15,871 nucleotides of DNA. Origin: Thermoplasmatota archaeon (lineage in GTDB: Archaea; Thermoplasmatota; Penumbrarchaeia; Penumbrarchaeales; Penumbrarchaeaceae). Of the stretch, positions 14,315-15,871 are shown piece after piece. The number at the start of each line of letters is the position of its first letter. Position 1 is the stretch's first letter. The DNA is taken from assembly GCA_016929175.1 (NCBI GenBank), contig JAFGJI010000184.1, forward strand, positions 1 through 15,871. Direction: 5' to 3'. The notes below the pieces were generated by a model. The model had not been told where the DNA came from, did no database searches, and saw only the letters and a program-made list of their open reading frames with translations. The position numbers were made by a program, and so were the translations under genes.

Positions 14315-15019
14315 ATGGAAAAAGACACGATCCTGGACAATATCCGGGTCCCGATCATGGACACGATATACAGAAGCCCTTTCGAGGGACTTGTTGAGCA
14401 TTCCAGGAAGATAGATGAATGTGTGGTGAACATAAGAAAATGCATATATGCCTATCTCGAGTTCGATTTCGATAAGGCGGACCATTATTCGACCAAGGTG
14501 CAGAATATCGAGCACCAGGCGGACCTCATCAAGGCAAATATCAGGGCGCATATCCCCAAATCGATATTCTTCTCTGTATCGAAGCAGGAGTTCCATTTTC
14601 TTCTCCACGATTCCGATTCGATACTGGACTATGCGGAGGATGTAGCTGTCCTGCTCACAATGAAGAGGACACGTGTCCCGCCCGATGTGGCGGAAGGGAT
14701 GAAGAGGTTGATCGACAAGATAATCGAATGCGTCGGAGCCTATCAGAAGATCATGTCTCATATGGAGGACCTGGTTAAGGTAAGCTTCGGCGGGAAGGAA
14801 AGGGACATTGCCAAGGCTTTGATCAAGGACATACATCGTTTCGAGCACGAGGCGGACATCATAGAGTTCGACATCTCCAAGAAGCTTTTCAATATGGACA
14901 ACAGTATACTCGACCCGGTCTCGATCATCCATATGCTGAAGGTCGTGGACAGGATGGGGGAGATCGCAAACAAGACCGAGAATGCCGGCGACAGGCTAAG
15001 GGCCATACTGGCAAAATGA
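14315..15019 (+). CDS. DUF47 / PhoU-like phosphate transport regulator
   Basis: This 234-residue soluble, all-helical protein is of the DUF47 (PhoU-like, TIGR00153) family, which accompanies PiT transporters and is thought to modulate them. Typical features are the N-terminal SPFEGLVEHSRKIDECV, repeated helices with paired acidic and His residues (NIEHQADLIKANI near 68-80 and RFEHEADIIEFDI in the second half), which resemble the E(D)xxxD metal-binding motifs of PhoU bundles, and a C-terminal DRMGEIANKTENAGDRLR helix. The start ATG is one base after GGTGATCC. The same frame is open further upstream inside PiT, but that stretch is the transporter read out of frame. It is translated next to PiT and probably cotranscribed with it. 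The first helices could dock on the transporter; that is inference. Confidence 0.92.
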   Translation: MEKDTILDNIRVPIMDTIYRSPFEGLVEHSRKIDECVVNIRKCIYAYLEFDFDKADHYSTKVQNIEHQADLIKANIRAHIPKSIFFSVSKQEFHFLLHDSDSILDYAEDVAVLLTMKRTRVPPDVAEGMKRLIDKIIECVGAYQKIMSHMEDLVKVSFGGKERDIAKALIKDIHRFEHEADIIEFDISKKLFNMDNSILDPVSIIHMLKVVDRMGEIANKTENAGDRLRAILAK

Positions 15020-15022
15020 TCC

Positions 15023-15030
15023 TTTTAAAA
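15023..15030. terminator. Possible two-way T-tract terminator
   Basis: TTTTAAAA lies between the stop codons of the converging PhoU-like gene and the 15038-15475 gene, which are 18 nt apart. It gives a short run of T on either strand, as archaeal terminators do. The run is only four bases, so the call is weak. Confidence 0.3.
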
Positions 15031-15037
15031 CGCGGGG

Positions 15038-15475
15038 TTAGATACCCCACCGTCCCCATTCCTTTCGGGAATCGATCTGATGTCTGTTCAGGAGCCCTGC
15101 CCTGAACCTTTCGGTCCAGTGGAAGTTGTAAGGTTTCTTCGGGAGCGAAGAGGCAAAGGCCTGTAAGAACTTCCGGACCTTCGGAGCATTCTTGCTGTTG
15201 ACCCCCTTCAATTCCAGAAAATGGAGTTCGGCAGCATGGTTCGGTCTCTCCTCGTAGACGTTGATGACCAGCTCCACAGGTTCGCTGACTATGAACTGGA
15301 AGACGTATGATACCGCCGGCATCGAAATGGCCACCCATAGACGATTGAAACTATGGACCGTTCTGTCCCTCTCGTATTTCCAACCAAGCCCGTCAAGTGT
15401 CTCCCTGACGATCCTTGATATCGACAGTGCATCATAGCAGACCGCAGCTCTCCATGAACTTGGTGGTAATGCCAT
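15038..15475 (-). CDS. Conserved-looking protein of unknown function
   Basis: I do not recognise a family. From ATG 15475 the protein has 145 residues, with no signal peptide or membrane helix. It starts MALPPSSWRAAVCYDAL, then has a helix (SISRIVRETLDGLGW), strand-like segments (VSYVFQFIVSEPVELVINVY, then AAELHFLELKG), a basic helix (NAPKVRKFLQAFASSLP) and a basic, tryptophan-containing tail (RKEWGRWGI). The alternation of helix and strands suggests a small alpha-beta fold. The frame is open upstream to 15655, but that part overlaps the photolyase start and is composed of unlikely residues. A TATA-like box about 27 nt before 15475 supports the start. It is divergent from the photolyase across a 92-nt region, so a shared regulation is possible. 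Confidence 0.72.
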   Translation of the reverse strand: MALPPSSWRAAVCYDALSISRIVRETLDGLGWKYERDRTVHSFNRLWVAISMPAVSYVFQFIVSEPVELVINVYEERPNHAAELHFLELKGVNSKNAPKVRKFLQAFASSLPKKPYNFHWTERFRAGLLNRHQIDSRKEWGRWGI

Positions 15476-15496
15476 TCCAACGGACCCGAGATGCTG

Positions 15497-15507
15497 TTTA
15501 AGATTTA
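15497..15507 (-). promoter_or_regulatory. TATA-like element for the 15475 gene
   Basis: On the minus strand this reads TAAATCTTAAA, centred 27 nt before ATG 15475, the spacing for a leaderless transcript. It sets the start of that gene. Confidence 0.5.
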
Positions 15508-15528
15508 CCTTTTGGGGTCCCGGCAAGG

Positions 15529-15536
15529 TTAAATTT
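15529..15536 (+). promoter_or_regulatory. TATA-like element for the photolyase
   Basis: TTAAATTT lies about 35 nt before TTG 15568 and predicts transcription start near 15558. That leaves a leader of about ten bases that contains GGGGGT. It sits back to back with the minus-strand TATA-like element at 15497-15507. Confidence 0.4.
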
Positions 15537-15567
15537 CCGTTGAGAGCTATCCGGACGGGGGTTCGAA

Positions 15568-15871
15568 TTGGCCGAAGTACAGCCTGAAAGGGTGCGGCAT
15601 CTGAACGATATCGGGGTGGAAAAGGGGGAGTACTTACTTTACTGGATGCAGGCATCGCAGAGGGTACTCCACAACCATGCCCTGCAGTTCGCTATCACCA
15701 GAGCAAACGAACTGGGGCTTCCGGTGGTGGTGTTCTTCGGTATCCATGAGGAATATCCTGAGGCGAACGAGAGGCATTTCAAGTTCATGCTCGAGGGGCT
15801 TTCCGGGGTCCGGGGAGAGCTTGAGGACCTTTGCATCAAGATGGTCGCCAGAAAAACGGACCCCCGGAAAG
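15568..15871 (+). CDS. phr: Class II CPD photolyase (3' partial, TTG start)
   Basis: This is the N-terminal 101 codons of a DNA photolyase, cut by the window end. Class II enzymes use FAD and light to split cyclobutane pyrimidine dimers. The diagnostic N-terminal segment is present: YLLYWMQASQRVLHNHALQF (residues about 23-42), then ANELGLPVVVFFGIHEEYPE, then ERHFKFMLEGLSGV. WMQxSQR, NHALxxAI and RHxxFMLEGL are class II marks; class I enzymes have a different start. The frame has a stop at 15541 and no ATG before 15646, which would cut off the YWMQ strand. TTG 15568, five bases after GGGGGT, is the best start; GTG 15592 is second. The FAD-binding half lies outside the window. Confidence 0.9.
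   Translation, partial: MAEVQPERVRHLNDIGVEKGEYLLYWMQASQRVLHNHALQFAITRANELGLPVVVFFGIHEEYPEANERHFKFMLEGLSGVRGELEDLCIKMVARKTDPRK

Noticed and set aside
13829..14932. Minus-strand open frame of 367 codons across PiT and the PhoU-like gene.
   Set aside because: It is a shadow of two well-supported plus-strand genes and spans their junction.
15557..15576. GGGGGTTCGAATTGG looks like a tRNA T-arm.
   Set aside because: The arms of the stem are not complementary and no acceptor, D-arm or anticodon arm surrounds it; it is the photolyase leader and start.

Overview
This window comes from an archaeon. The evidence is ribosomal protein S8e, SRP19, an archaeal SRP54, an AlaX-M type editing enzyme, TATA-like elements about 26 nt ahead of several start codons (leaderless transcripts) and GGTGAT/GGTGATCC ribosome-binding sites ahead of others. 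The base composition is moderate. The mix of leaderless and GGTGAT-led genes and the SRP54 sequence style suggest a Thermoplasmatota-type euryarchaeon, but that placement is inference. The DNA is chromosomal and gene dense. I see no transposon, prophage, CRISPR array, rRNA or tRNA gene.

Layout. 1-1417: two overlapping genes related to the GXGXG and FMN-barrel parts of glutamate synthase; the second is strongly diverged. 1412-2143 (minus): an AlaX-type tRNA-editing hydrolase, divergent from 2271-5741 (plus), which holds S8e, SRP19 and a full-length pyruvate phosphate dikinase. 5748-6701 (minus): a membrane protein with a five-CxxC zinc-ribbon tail. It is divergent from 6801-10310 (plus): a small CxxC protein, a TPR protein, an M50-family membrane protease, a SufS-like cysteine desulfurase and a helical protein of unknown function. 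10362-11183: a MEMO-like protein. 11184-11456: an unexplained gap. 11457-12815: SRP54. 12957-15019: a PiT phosphate transporter with its DUF47/PhoU-like partner. 15038-15475 (minus): an unknown protein, divergent from a class II photolyase that starts at 15568 and is cut by the window end.

Themes. Two protein components of the signal recognition particle (SRP19 and SRP54) lie in the window, and SRP19 sits with a ribosomal protein gene. PiT plus PhoU-like is a phosphate uptake module. PPDK links pyruvate and PEP metabolism. The cysteine desulfurase supplies sulfur for Fe-S clusters or thio-modifications.

The most notable observation is that the SRP54 reading frame has no ATG, GTG or TTG where its N terminus must lie. 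An ATC codon stands exactly where the initiator Met is expected, 5 nt after a GGTGAT ribosome-binding site. This is either a rare non-canonical start or a single-base sequence error. Other points worth a look are the degenerate glutamate-synthase-like barrel lacking Fe-S cysteines, the MEMO-like protein lacking the usual metal-ligand Cys, and a six-codon upstream ORF abutting the gene at 9846.
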